Shown piece by piece: positions 34,055-43,829 of a stretch of DNA of 64,000 bases. The translations under genes and the position numbers were made by a program. The first letter of the stretch is position 1. Each line of letters opens with the position of its first letter. The stretch spans positions 1 through 64,000 of the forward strand of contig JAPKCI010000004.1 in assembly GCA_028823035.1 (NCBI GenBank). Direction: 5' to 3'. A model generated the notes under the pieces. That model was given only the letters and a program-made list of their open reading frames with translations. It did no database searches and had not been told where the DNA came from. The stretch is from Rubripirellula sp. GTDB taxonomy: Bacteria > Planctomycetota > Planctomycetia > Pirellulales > Pirellulaceae.

Positions 34055-35486
34055 CCACCGTTTCAATCGCCGATCCTGGTTTTCGTTCGCATCACGCGGT
34101 GTGGGCAGCTTGGCTTTGGCAGATCTGATGAGCAGAAATTGCAGCCTGCCTGCCGGAGTCATTGTGCCCGAGGCCGCTGATCCAGCCCCACATCATCAGC
34201 CGCGAGCCAAACGCGTTATCCACATATGCATGTTCGGCGGACTCAGCCAGGTAGATTCATTTGACTACAAGCCTGACCTCGAAAAACTGCATGGAAAATC
34301 ACTCTCCAGTGATGAAAAACCTGATGTCTTTTTTGGCAAAATCGGACTGTTGCGAAAAAGTGATTGGAAATTCCGCCAACGTGGTGAAAGTGGACTTTGG
34401 ATCTCGGAACTCTTCCCGCATCTTGGCGAGGTCGCTGATGAATTGACCGTCGTCAATTCCATGTATGCTGAAACGTCCAATCACACGCCGGCCACCTTTC
34501 AAGAGAACACAGGATTCCGTCTGAATGGTTTTCCAACCTTCGGTGCCTGGATGTCATACGGCATGGGCAGCGAGACGGATGAACTACCCTCCTACATCGT
34601 GATTCCTGACACGCGTGGATTACCAGCAGGGGGTTCGATTAACTGGAGCAATGGTTTTCTTCCTGCTCGCCATCAAGGTGTGATTATGCGTAGCAAGGGC
34701 ACCCCGGTAGACGATCTGTTTCCCGCAGTCCAAATCCCTGAATCTCGTGAACAGGCAAGTCGGAAACTGCTGGATGAAATCAATCAAAAGCACCTTGCAG
34801 CTCGCCCGGATGACAACGAACTGGCAGCCAGAATCGCAAGCTACGGGTTGGCTGCGAAGATGCAGATGGCTGTCCCGGAGGTTACCGATCTCAGTCGCGA
34901 ATCACCGTCGACGCACCAGATGTACGGGATAGAAAATCCTGCAACGACAGACTTTGGCCGAAGCTGTCTGCTCGCTCGACGTCTGCTGGAAAAGGGAGTA
35001 CGGTTCGTGCAGTTGTATTCCGGAGGTGCCTTCGGTTCACCACGCATCAATTGGGACGGCCACGAAAACATGCAAAACAATCATGGACGCGAAGCGGGTC
35101 GTGCCGACAAGCCACTGGCTGGTTTGATTCGTGATCTGCGTCAAAGAGGGATGCTGGATGACACGATCGTTATCTGCACCTCTGAATTTGGTCGAACCCC
35201 TTTCACTCAATCAGCGTCTGATCAGCTCGGTACCGGACGCGATCACAATCAAAATGGATTCTCGATCTGGATGGCTGGGGCCGGTATGCCAGGAGGTCGA
35301 ACTTACGGAGCCACCGATGAAATTGGTTGGCAAGCTACAGAAAATCGCACCAGCTGGCCTGATCTTCATGCCAACCTGCTGCATCTGCTGGGTATCAATC
35401 ATGAGCGGCTGACTCATTACCACAACGGCATCCAAAGACGCCTCACGAATGTACACGGGAAACTGTTGCCCGAATTGCTCGGATAG
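34044..35486 (+). CDS. DUF1501 protein, partner of the upstream DUF1549/DUF1553 gene
   Basis: A 480-residue protein of the DUF1501 family, which is related to the alkaline-phosphatase/sulfatase fold. It starts FNRRSWFSFASRGVGSLALADL, a possible twin-arginine export signal. Family landmarks are HICMFGGLSQVDSFDYKP (about 55-72), the FTPATFQENTGFR-like segment (HTPATFQENTGFR), VRFVQLYSGGAFGSPRINWDGH and DTIVICTSEFGRTP. Its ATG lies inside the end of the upstream gene (ATGTTGACTGA), so the two are co-translated. DUF1501 and DUF1549/DUF1553 partners almost always occur together in planctomycetes; their joint reaction is not established. Confidence 0.92.
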   Translation: MLTDHRFNRRSWFSFASRGVGSLALADLMSRNCSLPAGVIVPEAADPAPHHQPRAKRVIHICMFGGLSQVDSFDYKPDLEKLHGKSLSSDEKPDVFFGKIGLLRKSDWKFRQRGESGLWISELFPHLGEVADELTVVNSMYAETSNHTPATFQENTGFRLNGFPTFGAWMSYGMGSETDELPSYIVIPDTRGLPAGGSINWSNGFLPARHQGVIMRSKGTPVDDLFPAVQIPESREQASRKLLDEINQKHLAARPDDNELAARIASYGLAAKMQMAVPEVTDLSRESPSTHQMYGIENPATTDFGRSCLLARRLLEKGVRFVQLYSGGAFGSPRINWDGHENMQNNHGREAGRADKPLAGLIRDLRQRGMLDDTIVICTSEFGRTPFTQSASDQLGTGRDHNQNGFSIWMAGAGMPGGRTYGATDEIGWQATENRTSWPDLHANLLHLLGINHERLTHYHNGIQRRLTNVHGKLLPELLG

Positions 35487-35594
35487 CTTCCTCTCGCTCG
35501 ATAAAGCACCCGGCCGTGTCAAGCGCCCCGTCGCTCGGCAGGTATCATGATTCCGAATCAATTCACTTACAAAGGTCGCACCACTGCTGACCCA

Positions 35595-36554
35595 TCAATC
35601 ACTGATATCACCAACATCGCTGGCCTCTTTCCAGTGATCCACGACAACGGTGTCAAATACCAACTGGTAAAGGTGGTAAACGATCATCGGCACAACACTC
35701 ACCCCACAGTCGATGGCCATCTGCAAACCAACCATCAACGTCTTCTGACTGCCAGAAATTGCCACGGCAATCTGCTTGCCTCGATCAAGGCCCATGCATC
35801 TGGAAAAGAAAATGCCAAGGAATAGAGTAACGGTATGGAGTCCGGCTGCTGAGACAAAAATCAGCATCGCAATCAACCAGGGCGTGACTTCAATTGATGA
35901 CGAAGTGTCAGTCACACCACAAGTCGCAGCTCCAATAGCGACCATGACCAACATCCCAGCCTGACCCAATCCTGACAAACGCCCACGGTTGCGATCGGCC
36001 CAGTCTGCCGCCCCCATCCGCCGCATCGACTGAGCCAGCAACAACGGCAAAACCACGATGATCGAAAGTTTCATCACCTGCCCCACGACATCGATTTCGG
36101 CATGAGTCGATAGTACCAGCCAAATTCCAATCGGTGCGACGACCACGCAGGCAAGGTTCGTAACCACGGTGGTCATCATGGCGACCGACCCGTCGCCACC
36201 CGCGCGACGGGTCCATACCGATGCTGATGCGAGTGTGCAGGGCACGATGGCCGCAATGAAAAGACCGCCAAAGAGAGACTCCGGAAGCCAATAAATCGTG
36301 GGCAGGCAAAGAAGTGGAACCAATAACACACTGATTCCAATTGATAGCAATGACGGGAGCGGTCGAGCGTAACTTTTACGAATTGCGTCATTTCGCAGAG
36401 TGATACTCATCGCCCACATCACAACGAAGACGATCCCACCTCGTAATAGTTGCCACTCAAGCAGGTGACTCCAAGCTTCGGCCCAGAAATAACCCACAGC
36501 AAAGCTGATGGCCAAAGCTACCAGGAACCAATGTTTCGCCAATTTTTCCCACAT
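35595..36554 (-). CDS. Bile-acid:sodium symporter family (SBF-like) transporter
   Basis: A 319-residue membrane protein with about ten hydrophobic segments and the SBF-like (PF13593-type) pattern: FVVMWAMSITLRND near residue 45, the crossover segment AAIVPCTLASASVWTRRAGGDG (about 120-140), and VAISGSQKTLMVGL near 270, which holds the second sodium-site region. Family members move organic anions with sodium; the substrate here cannot be told. It is convergent with the DUF1501 gene and stands alone. Confidence 0.87.
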   Translation of the reverse strand: MWEKLAKHWFLVALAISFAVGYFWAEAWSHLLEWQLLRGGIVFVVMWAMSITLRNDAIRKSYARPLPSLLSIGISVLLVPLLCLPTIYWLPESLFGGLFIAAIVPCTLASASVWTRRAGGDGSVAMMTTVVTNLACVVVAPIGIWLVLSTHAEIDVVGQVMKLSIIVVLPLLLAQSMRRMGAADWADRNRGRLSGLGQAGMLVMVAIGAATCGVTDTSSSIEVTPWLIAMLIFVSAAGLHTVTLFLGIFFSRCMGLDRGKQIAVAISGSQKTLMVGLQMAIDCGVSVVPMIVYHLYQLVFDTVVVDHWKEASDVGDISD

Positions 36555-36710
36555 ACCGCAAACCCCCGAAGCGACCTATCGGTGAATCAATCAGTGAATC
36601 TAAGATCGCGTTTCATTTCCGGAAACTGGTTGCCTTCCAACTGGCCTCGCCAATCCATCCCACGCGGTTCCATCCCAAGTGGCTCTGGTGCGTAGCCAAG
36701 AGGACGAACG

Positions 36711-38048
36711 ATGCACGAGCGAACACAGCGAACGACTGCAAAATTGTTGTTCGTATTCTGCTGCGCGCTCCCCACCTGTTTCACCTGCCTCTGCATTTTG
36801 GTGACATGGACACCATGGTATCACCATCGAGCACTGCAAAAACTTGAGTCGAAACTTTCACACAGCACTGGGTTGGTGATTGAAATCGACGATTTCCTAC
36901 AGACATCACCATCAAGGTTGCACTTGTACGGTGTCACTGTCAAAGAACCAGAGACTGCTCGCGAGATTGCTCACGTCCGCGAACTTGAACGTGTCGACGA
37001 CGGTAATCAAGTAACGCTCTTGCTGCAGCAGCCAGAAATTCAATCCCGTGAATTAAAGAGCATCTGGCACCTGCTCCATCAACGCTTTCTGTGTCGCCCT
37101 GACTTGACGACTGTCCCTGTCCGCGCCTCCGCCAACGATCTAACCATTCATAGTCGTAGCGGTGCAGTCACCTTTAAGGATGTAGACGCATGGATCACGC
37201 CTGACGAAGAGGCTGTGGAAGCAACCATCGCCTGCCTTCCAGCAGACTCGCGTTACGATAGTCCCATCAACGTCAGAGTACGGCGAGATCGCAGCGGTAA
37301 ACATCCAACTACTCACTGGTCGCTTGACACACAAGGCACCACCCTGCCCTGCTCCGCCGTTGCGGATTTCATACCGCAGATGGAAAAGCTCGGTGCCAAT
37401 GCTGAATTCGCTGGAACATTGGCATGGCAACTCAACGCCGACCACTGGTGGATCGATCTTGGTGGTTCACGATTTCACGAGGTATCCCTCGATCGAATCT
37501 TTGAACGCAACTCTCACCGTCTGAGTGGCACGGCAACCATTCAGTTCGATCGTTGTCGAATCAATCCTCATTCGAAGCAGAGTGACGTTTCGGGATCCAT
37601 CATCGCCAATGATGGTCAGATTGGTCGCAGCCTGTTGTTAGCTGCCACTCAGAATTGCGGATTCGAAATCCGCATGCAAGATCGCTTGCTTGATCAGTAT
37701 GGTGATGTCCCGTTTGACCTGCTTGGGCTCGGATTTAACATCAACAATGCTCAGCTCAGACTTGCTGGAATCTGTCGCAACGAACTTGGCTACGAAGGCT
37801 TTCCTTCCGATGTAGTGCTATGCCTGGATGGTTTCCCACTGGTGTTTTCAAGCGAACAAACCATGGATTCACTTAACGCACTACGTGTCGTTGCACCAAG
37901 CTATAGCGTTGCGGTCCCAATGTCCGACCAGACCAGCTGGTTGATGAATTTCCTGATCCCACCCAGCCGTCCAATGCCTTCCAATGAGTCACGTATTCGG
38001 TCAGCCGACAATTGGCATGGCGGACCCCTGATTTCACAGCCCAGGTAA
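36711..38048 (+). CDS. AsmA-like membrane-anchored protein, function unknown
   Basis: A 445-residue protein with one N-terminal membrane segment (LLFVFCCALPTCFTCLCILV, about 12-31) and a long extracytoplasmic region. Early in it, LESKLSHSTGLVIEIDDFLQTSPSRLHLYGVTV resembles the opening of AsmA/DUF748-type proteins, where a membrane anchor leads to beta-rich lipid-handling repeats (quoted here only as TGLVIEIDDF). Alternating beta-like segments continue to about 390, followed by a Pro/Ser-rich tail. No catalytic motif is visible. It has no operon partner. The AsmA-like assignment is an impression of layout, not a firm match. Confidence 0.65.
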   Translation: MHERTQRTTAKLLFVFCCALPTCFTCLCILVTWTPWYHHRALQKLESKLSHSTGLVIEIDDFLQTSPSRLHLYGVTVKEPETAREIAHVRELERVDDGNQVTLLLQQPEIQSRELKSIWHLLHQRFLCRPDLTTVPVRASANDLTIHSRSGAVTFKDVDAWITPDEEAVEATIACLPADSRYDSPINVRVRRDRSGKHPTTHWSLDTQGTTLPCSAVADFIPQMEKLGANAEFAGTLAWQLNADHWWIDLGGSRFHEVSLDRIFERNSHRLSGTATIQFDRCRINPHSKQSDVSGSIIANDGQIGRSLLLAATQNCGFEIRMQDRLLDQYGDVPFDLLGLGFNINNAQLRLAGICRNELGYEGFPSDVVLCLDGFPLVFSSEQTMDSLNALRVVAPSYSVAVPMSDQTSWLMNFLIPPSRPMPSNESRIRSADNWHGGPLISQPR

Positions 38049-38245
38049 CGCCTGCAATGCTGTCTGCACCGCACTGACACTCACGAGCCGCAGACAGACT
38101 CGCATTTTGACTTCAAGGCAACTTGTCTGAATCACTGCGACCTGGGGACAACTCAATGACAGTCCCCCGCCCCGGGCATAGGGACCCGGCAACATTGAAG
38201 GCGACGCCACATCCCGATCACCCGCGAACGACAATCCACCAACAT

Positions 38246-41200
38246 TCAGCTGGCGGGAGTCGAACCAAATCGCACCTTGCACCACCGCAGCAGCAGGTCA
38301 GTGCCAACGAATGCAAGTTGCAGCACAATATAAACTGTCAACCACATCAAGACGCCGGAAGTAAATCCGTAGCTGTGCATCCCAATCCCCAGTTCATTAG
38401 TGCCGAACCAGCTCCAAGCAGTGACAACGTTTCCGCCAATCGCCAGTGCCGCAAAACCACGCCCGCTCACCATGCCATCCCAGCGTGCATGCAACATCAG
38501 AGCATTCCAGATCACAATCAGCAGCGCACCATTTTCTTTCGGGTCCCATCCCCAGAATCGGCCCCAACTGTCATCAGCCCACAAACCACCGAGCACCGTA
38601 CCAACGAAGCTGAACAGGATTCCGAAACAGGTTGCGCCATAGCAGCATCGATAGATGTCGTGAAGTTTGGACTTTTCGGAACCTAGCCAACCAGCCACAA
38701 GATAACCAGCACCCAAGGTGCCTGCGACGAGCGTCGCCACGTAGCCAAGTGTCACGCTGATCACGTGGGTCGCCAACCAGAACTGTGTATCAAGAACAGC
38801 TTGGAGCACCGGCATGGTATCTCCGGTATTCAATCCGTACGCAACCAGCAAAGTCAGCACGCCCGCAGCAGAGGCCAAAAGGTTCCCAATGCCGTATCGG
38901 AAAAGACGTTCGAGCACCAAGCCGAAAAGAACGGCTGCCCAACCAATGAACACGGCAGAGGAATAAATATTGATGACCGGTGCCCGGCCTGTAATCGTAA
39001 TTCGGCAGACAATCGCGACGGTGTGAACGATCAAAGCGATGGCAAGCATGCCCCAAACCGCTTGGCGCAAACGAGGCAAATTCACAGCAAAGTAGACCAA
39101 ACCGAGAACCAGCGTGATGAGATACAGGATCATGGCAACTCCAGTTGGCCACGACGACTGCATCCAGCGTTCGAGCGAAACCAAGCCGGTGGTATAACCA
39201 GGAACCGGGTACGCTGAGACGGCATTCAGATGTTCATCAACGGCCTTATTGAAGGCTTCGGTGTCCTCATCGGAATAAGATGAAACAATGTCACCAAAAC
39301 TTGCAATCGCGAGTGACCGATCCGTTTTATCTCTGGGTTCTCGGCCCGCTTGAGCCAACTCCCGGATTTCGTTAAAGAAAGCGGCGGCAAACGCCATCCA
39401 CTTGGGTTGGTCCACGGATTCTGCAGCCAAGTCTTTGCCAGGGGGAATAATGGCGGCAGCCGGCATGTTCTCCAACTGATCCATCCTTCCAATCAACTCT
39501 CTCATAGCAAGCATGCCTCGCGACGCTTCATCCGAGGGCTGGCCAGGTCTCAACCTCTGGAACTCTGCTTCCGTCATGATCCTTGGTGCGGGTAACTGGA
39601 ACGCTGCCGCTGCAAGTGTGTACTGTCGAGTTCTTCGATCAAGTTCGAGCAGTTTGCGTTCCTTGAAAGACTGATCGGGTGCGTCCTTACCCTGTGCCGC
39701 TTCGACGAGTCGACTGGCACTCCCCCATTCTTCAGTGATTTCCTTCAACGAGTACAACTTACTCTCGCGACGATCGAGTCCCAATTCACTGCGGACCTCA
39801 TCAGCATCAATTCGGAACATTGGCAACCTGCGAAGTTCCTGACTGTCGCTGGCAACTTCCATCAGCCATTGTATCGCCGAGATGCTCTTGGCACGTCCAT
39901 TTGGACTCACGCGATCCTTTAGCTTGGTAGGAGCACCATCGAGTGGAATCGACTCTTTGTTGCTGATGGCCTTTACCGTTTGCCGGGCGTACGCATCCAG
40001 AGGCATGACTCGGCCACCAAACTGCGTGGGGATTTTTCCCGCTTCGTAGAAGTCATATTTCGTGACACGTTGTGCCGGACGCATACCGTTCATAACGGCC
40101 CCCCAAGGCACCAGCATGCAGATCGTCAAAACACCAAAACATCCAACGGCAGCGACAACGGGCCACATCGATGCAGGTTGTTGATCAGATCCATTCGGGC
40201 CAGCCGAATTCTGGCCTCGAGTTTCGCGTTCACGTCGTTTCAAGAACCGAGTGAGCGTACCAAAGAAGTGTGCCAACATTCCCAAGGCGGTGATACTGCA
40301 GGCGAGGTAGGGAATCAGCCAACCCGAGTTTTGAACCACCTGTATCCCAGTCATCTCTTTGCCACCCGGCAGCGGTGTGTAACTGGACTGGTAAAAAGTT
40401 TCGCCACGATACCGCAGCGGATTATTCATCCAAACACGCTCGCGTCGGTCCTCACCCGTCTCTTCGTCCACGATTCTGATAAACGACGAATAATCACGGG
40501 GCGTCTCAGTACCGCTGTAATTGACTCGGCGAACATCGACCAGTTGCACCCAGTAAGGCTTCACTTCACGATGAAATTTCAAACCGATGTCGTAAGACAC
40601 ATCACCAACATTGATGGTGTCATATCGATCTTCGCTCGTATTATCGGCCATCAGCATGACCCTGTCAGACAACAATTGACTGACCAAATGGGTTCCCAGT
40701 GTTAGCGGCGATTCTTTGTCTATCAGCTCGACGTAAGCCGAAGCCAGATTCATTGCACTATCGGTCCCGCCAGATTTTCTGGCGTTGACCGCTTGGGTCC
40801 CAAGTCCGAATCCAGTCGTCGCAAGGTTATCGCCTTCTACAGCCCTTAAGTTCGAGTTTTCAAAGAACTCGACAACCCGGATGTCCACGGGCAAAGCATC
40901 ATCACTGATCACGGTATCTGTCTGAAATGCCGATCGGAGCCGGCTACCGGGGATCGCTATCACCTCGTCACTCGTCTCGCCCTTGTTCACGAACGCAAGT
41001 TCAATCAAGTCAAGGTTGACCAATGTATTGGAGGATTCACCCTCGATCAAACTCAAACGCTGCTCAAGTTGACGATCGCCAAACGCGAATTGACCAACCA
41101 TCATCAATCCGACACCAAGATGCAGCAAAACGTTGCCACCCTGTTTGTCGAATACCAACAGGCAGCCGATCAACAATATGACCCCCGCCCCAAGACCCTT

Positions 41201-41881
41201 CGCCAGTTGCCAAACGATCCGGAGCCCTGGGTCACCAATCCGGAAATCCTGTACCAAGGCATACACGATGAACACTGCCAAACTCGCCGCCAAGACAAAG
41301 GCAATGGTCCTAATCGTCGTTTGGGAGATTTGCAGCCCCGCGTAAACGAACCCGAATGCCAAGGCAGTTACGCAAGCCAAGATAGTCGCCCACAATGCCT
41401 CGTAACTGATCGGAGGCGTGCCCTGCAAACCATCACTGCTATGCCCCGCGACCACCACCAGCGTCGCCAGCAAAAAGCCTGCGGAAATCAACGTGAATCC
41501 TGCCACCAGTTTCGTTCCTGATGTGTGGACTTTGAATCGCGTCACTTTCGCAGCAACCAAGTTGACCATTAACAACAGACCAATCAGAGCACCACCTGGG
41601 AATGGAATCCTGCCCGGAATTGGGTTTTCGTGCGGATAGAACGCCTGCGGGAAAAAATCGTCGAAATGCAACTGTGTGAACCAGCAGGTGAAGTACCGCT
41701 GCTTGACCTCAAACATGTTCATTTCGTCCTGGGCCAATGTTCCCACCAGGACCGTCACCAGTGACAGTGCAAACAATGTCACTGTCAGTTTCAGCGAACC
41801 GAATGCACGAAAAATTCCCAACAAGCTGAGCGTAGCTGCCTGATCATTCGGTCGTTGTGCGGAGTCTGCTATCGTTGCCAT
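38246..41881 (-). CDS. Fused cytochrome c synthase ResB-CcsA (CcsBA)
   Basis: A 1211-residue membrane protein joining both halves of the system II cytochrome c maturation machine. The N-terminal half is ResB/CcsB-like: membrane segments at about 35-55 and 90-115 (FGSLKLTVTLFALSLVTVLVG), a large outer loop with the text NNPLRYRGETFYQSSY near 480, and another segment near 510. The C-terminal third is CcsA-like, with the haem-handling WWD-type motif WGWDPKENGALL near 1115 and conserved histidines. It attaches haem to CXXCH motifs such as those of the cytochrome genes in this window. It begins 34 bases after the duplicated lipoprotein gene. Confidence 0.93.
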   Translation of the reverse strand: MATIADSAQRPNDQAATLSLLGIFRAFGSLKLTVTLFALSLVTVLVGTLAQDEMNMFEVKQRYFTCWFTQLHFDDFFPQAFYPHENPIPGRIPFPGGALIGLLLMVNLVAAKVTRFKVHTSGTKLVAGFTLISAGFLLATLVVVAGHSSDGLQGTPPISYEALWATILACVTALAFGFVYAGLQISQTTIRTIAFVLAASLAVFIVYALVQDFRIGDPGLRIVWQLAKGLGAGVILLIGCLLVFDKQGGNVLLHLGVGLMMVGQFAFGDRQLEQRLSLIEGESSNTLVNLDLIELAFVNKGETSDEVIAIPGSRLRSAFQTDTVISDDALPVDIRVVEFFENSNLRAVEGDNLATTGFGLGTQAVNARKSGGTDSAMNLASAYVELIDKESPLTLGTHLVSQLLSDRVMLMADNTSEDRYDTINVGDVSYDIGLKFHREVKPYWVQLVDVRRVNYSGTETPRDYSSFIRIVDEETGEDRRERVWMNNPLRYRGETFYQSSYTPLPGGKEMTGIQVVQNSGWLIPYLACSITALGMLAHFFGTLTRFLKRRERETRGQNSAGPNGSDQQPASMWPVVAAVGCFGVLTICMLVPWGAVMNGMRPAQRVTKYDFYEAGKIPTQFGGRVMPLDAYARQTVKAISNKESIPLDGAPTKLKDRVSPNGRAKSISAIQWLMEVASDSQELRRLPMFRIDADEVRSELGLDRRESKLYSLKEITEEWGSASRLVEAAQGKDAPDQSFKERKLLELDRRTRQYTLAAAAFQLPAPRIMTEAEFQRLRPGQPSDEASRGMLAMRELIGRMDQLENMPAAAIIPPGKDLAAESVDQPKWMAFAAAFFNEIRELAQAGREPRDKTDRSLAIASFGDIVSSYSDEDTEAFNKAVDEHLNAVSAYPVPGYTTGLVSLERWMQSSWPTGVAMILYLITLVLGLVYFAVNLPRLRQAVWGMLAIALIVHTVAIVCRITITGRAPVINIYSSAVFIGWAAVLFGLVLERLFRYGIGNLLASAAGVLTLLVAYGLNTGDTMPVLQAVLDTQFWLATHVISVTLGYVATLVAGTLGAGYLVAGWLGSEKSKLHDIYRCCYGATCFGILFSFVGTVLGGLWADDSWGRFWGWDPKENGALLIVIWNALMLHARWDGMVSGRGFAALAIGGNVVTAWSWFGTNELGIGMHSYGFTSGVLMWLTVYIVLQLAFVGTDLLLRWCKVRFGSTPAS

Positions 41882-41914
41882 GTTTAGATCGCGGTTCGAG
41901 TGCGGACGAATTGT

Positions 41915-43531
41915 TTACAAATTTAATTTCAATGATCGCAAGAAAGACGCTATCGCGTCGGATTGCTTCGCCACCGTTTCGGCAGGGCCAGTCATTTTCA
42001 CAAAGAGACTCATGTTTCCATCTGGCCCCAGCGGAACAATGGTTGCATCGATCGCCTTCCCCTGATTGGGATCCTCGCCCGTTAACACAAACCGCTTTCC
42101 CGCGATTCCCGCAACGGTTACTTCTTTAGCGTCTTTCAATGCCTGATCGATTACCTCATCAGGGACGACACCGTCACGAATTTGCCCTAACCAACGAGCA
42201 ATGTTGCCTCGCAATTCTCCCCCAGCAGGAATGACCGTAATTTCAGCTGGAGCGTCTTCTGGTCCAACATTGAACGCTGCCAGACGCATGCTGCTCATTT
42301 TGCCATCACGCCATCCTTCCGGTCGCTCAAAGGTCACGCGATCCTCTGGTTCCTCCGCTCCCGGGGAAACAGTAGCCGGCGGCAGCGCGGCCGAACTGGC
42401 CTTGGCAACGAGATCAACCCAAACCGAACCCGAATCCGCAGCCTGAACAGAAAGAGGCTGCCCCCCAGCCAACTCCTGCTCTGAATTGGCCAGTCCCATT
42501 TGCCCACGCCAGCGATTGACGTTCATCTCGACCTGCTCTTGCCAAGGCCGCTCTTGCTGGCGAACAAGCTTCGATACGCTGACATCAAGTTTCCCCGTCG
42601 GTGTTTCGACATTCAACGTGGCATATCGGAAAGACCCTGCCACCCCGCGTGTCCAACCCTTTGGCAAATCAGTCAGGACGGGAACTCCCTTGTCGAATTC
42701 AATGGTCTCGACAAAATTCCGGAACGGCGTCTCGACCGAAGCAACGGACCCCTTGGACCCTGTCACCTTGAAGAACCAGACGTCCTCACCTTTTGGCACC
42801 ATCGCAGCCAGCATGCGGTCGGCTGACTTGGCAGCCTGAGGACTGGGGGAGTCAGGATTATTTGAGAACGGAGCAGGTGGCGGAACATGATTCGCGAAGG
42901 GTGCTGCCATGGGAGGACTTCCATCGAACCCACCAACGAGATCAACCCAGATAGCATCGGGATCAGCAGACTTCACCGAGAGTGGTTCAGCCTCCGCCCA
43001 CTTCTGCTCTGACTTCGCCAGTCCCAGTTGTCCCCGCCAACGATTCACGTTGTCCTCGACCTGCCGATCCCAGGAAGAATCCTCCCTTCGTTGGAGCTTC
43101 GATACGCTGATCCCCAACTGTTTGTCTGCTGTATCAACATCCAGCGTTGCGTATCTAAGAGGCTTTTCCCCGCCACGCCTCCAACCCTCTGGCAGATCAA
43201 CGAGCACCGGAGCACCGTTGGCGAATTCAATGTCTTCGACGAAGCTCCGGAAAGGAGCCTCAATCAACCCAACCGCCCCTTCTGGCCCTGTCACCTTGAA
43301 AAACCAAATATCCTGACCCTTGGGTACCATTGCTGCCAACATGCGATCCTTACTAGGCAACAACTCGTTAGGAAGCTTGGTTGGCACCGTATAGGTGACG
43401 ATCGGGGCTGATTGCTCGCAACCTGTCAGACAGGCCATGACACAGGCCATGACAAAAGGACAGGTGCGGCGAAAATGCAGTGAATACGGCTGCAAAGACA
43501 GGGTTTCTGGAATAATGGCGAACCGCAACAT
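41915..43531 (-). CDS. Lipoprotein with internal duplication, upstream of CcsBA
   Basis: The 538-residue precursor has a lipoprotein signal ending MACLTGCEQ. Two copies of a domain of about 165 residues follow, at about 58-205 and 238-378. Each opens with DRMLAAMVPKG and continues with WFFKVTG, a P-F-R segment, LPxGW, and VNRWRGQxGLA-SEQ. A third, shorter related segment (about 395-538: FERPEGWRDGKMSSMRLAAFN, NIARWLGQI, FVKMTGPAETVAKQ) contains the same elements in a different order, suggesting one ancestral module. No family was recognised. The gene is 34 bases upstream of the CcsBA gene, so a role in cytochrome c maturation or envelope redox work is possible. Confidence 0.85.
   Translation of the reverse strand: MLRFAIIPETLSLQPYSLHFRRTCPFVMACVMACLTGCEQSAPIVTYTVPTKLPNELLPSKDRMLAAMVPKGQDIWFFKVTGPEGAVGLIEAPFRSFVEDIEFANGAPVLVDLPEGWRRGGEKPLRYATLDVDTADKQLGISVSKLQRREDSSWDRQVEDNVNRWRGQLGLAKSEQKWAEAEPLSVKSADPDAIWVDLVGGFDGSPPMAAPFANHVPPPAPFSNNPDSPSPQAAKSADRMLAAMVPKGEDVWFFKVTGSKGSVASVETPFRNFVETIEFDKGVPVLTDLPKGWTRGVAGSFRYATLNVETPTGKLDVSVSKLVRQQERPWQEQVEMNVNRWRGQMGLANSEQELAGGQPLSVQAADSGSVWVDLVAKASSAALPPATVSPGAEEPEDRVTFERPEGWRDGKMSSMRLAAFNVGPEDAPAEITVIPAGGELRGNIARWLGQIRDGVVPDEVIDQALKDAKEVTVAGIAGKRFVLTGEDPNQGKAIDATIVPLGPDGNMSLFVKMTGPAETVAKQSDAIASFLRSLKLNL
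43431..43454. repeat. 12-bp in-frame tandem duplication in a signal peptide
   Basis: CAGGCCATGACA occurs twice in tandem (43431-43442, 43443-43454), giving VMAC VMAC in the hydrophobic core of the lipoprotein signal. The duplication lengthens the core by four residues. Confidence 0.88.
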
Positions 43532-43829
43532 ATCTACCTACGCGTGCGTGACAAAGCCGGCCGAACGTGGCACTTGCCCTAATGATGATCCGATTACATC
43601 GGGGCGTGGATCGGGTGAAAGACTCGGCTGAGGAAGCCGACCACCTGACAGGACCACATCCTACCTGCTGAATACTATAAACGGCAATCCAGTATGGTTC
43701 GTACCCAGCTAAGTGAATCGAACCCCACAGAGTGGCAACAGGATCCTCTCAGCGAGCAAGCAGGGTTATTAGAATTGCCTATTATCGGAACTGAATCACC
43801 CGATTGATGCCAGAATACGGCCGATGCTA

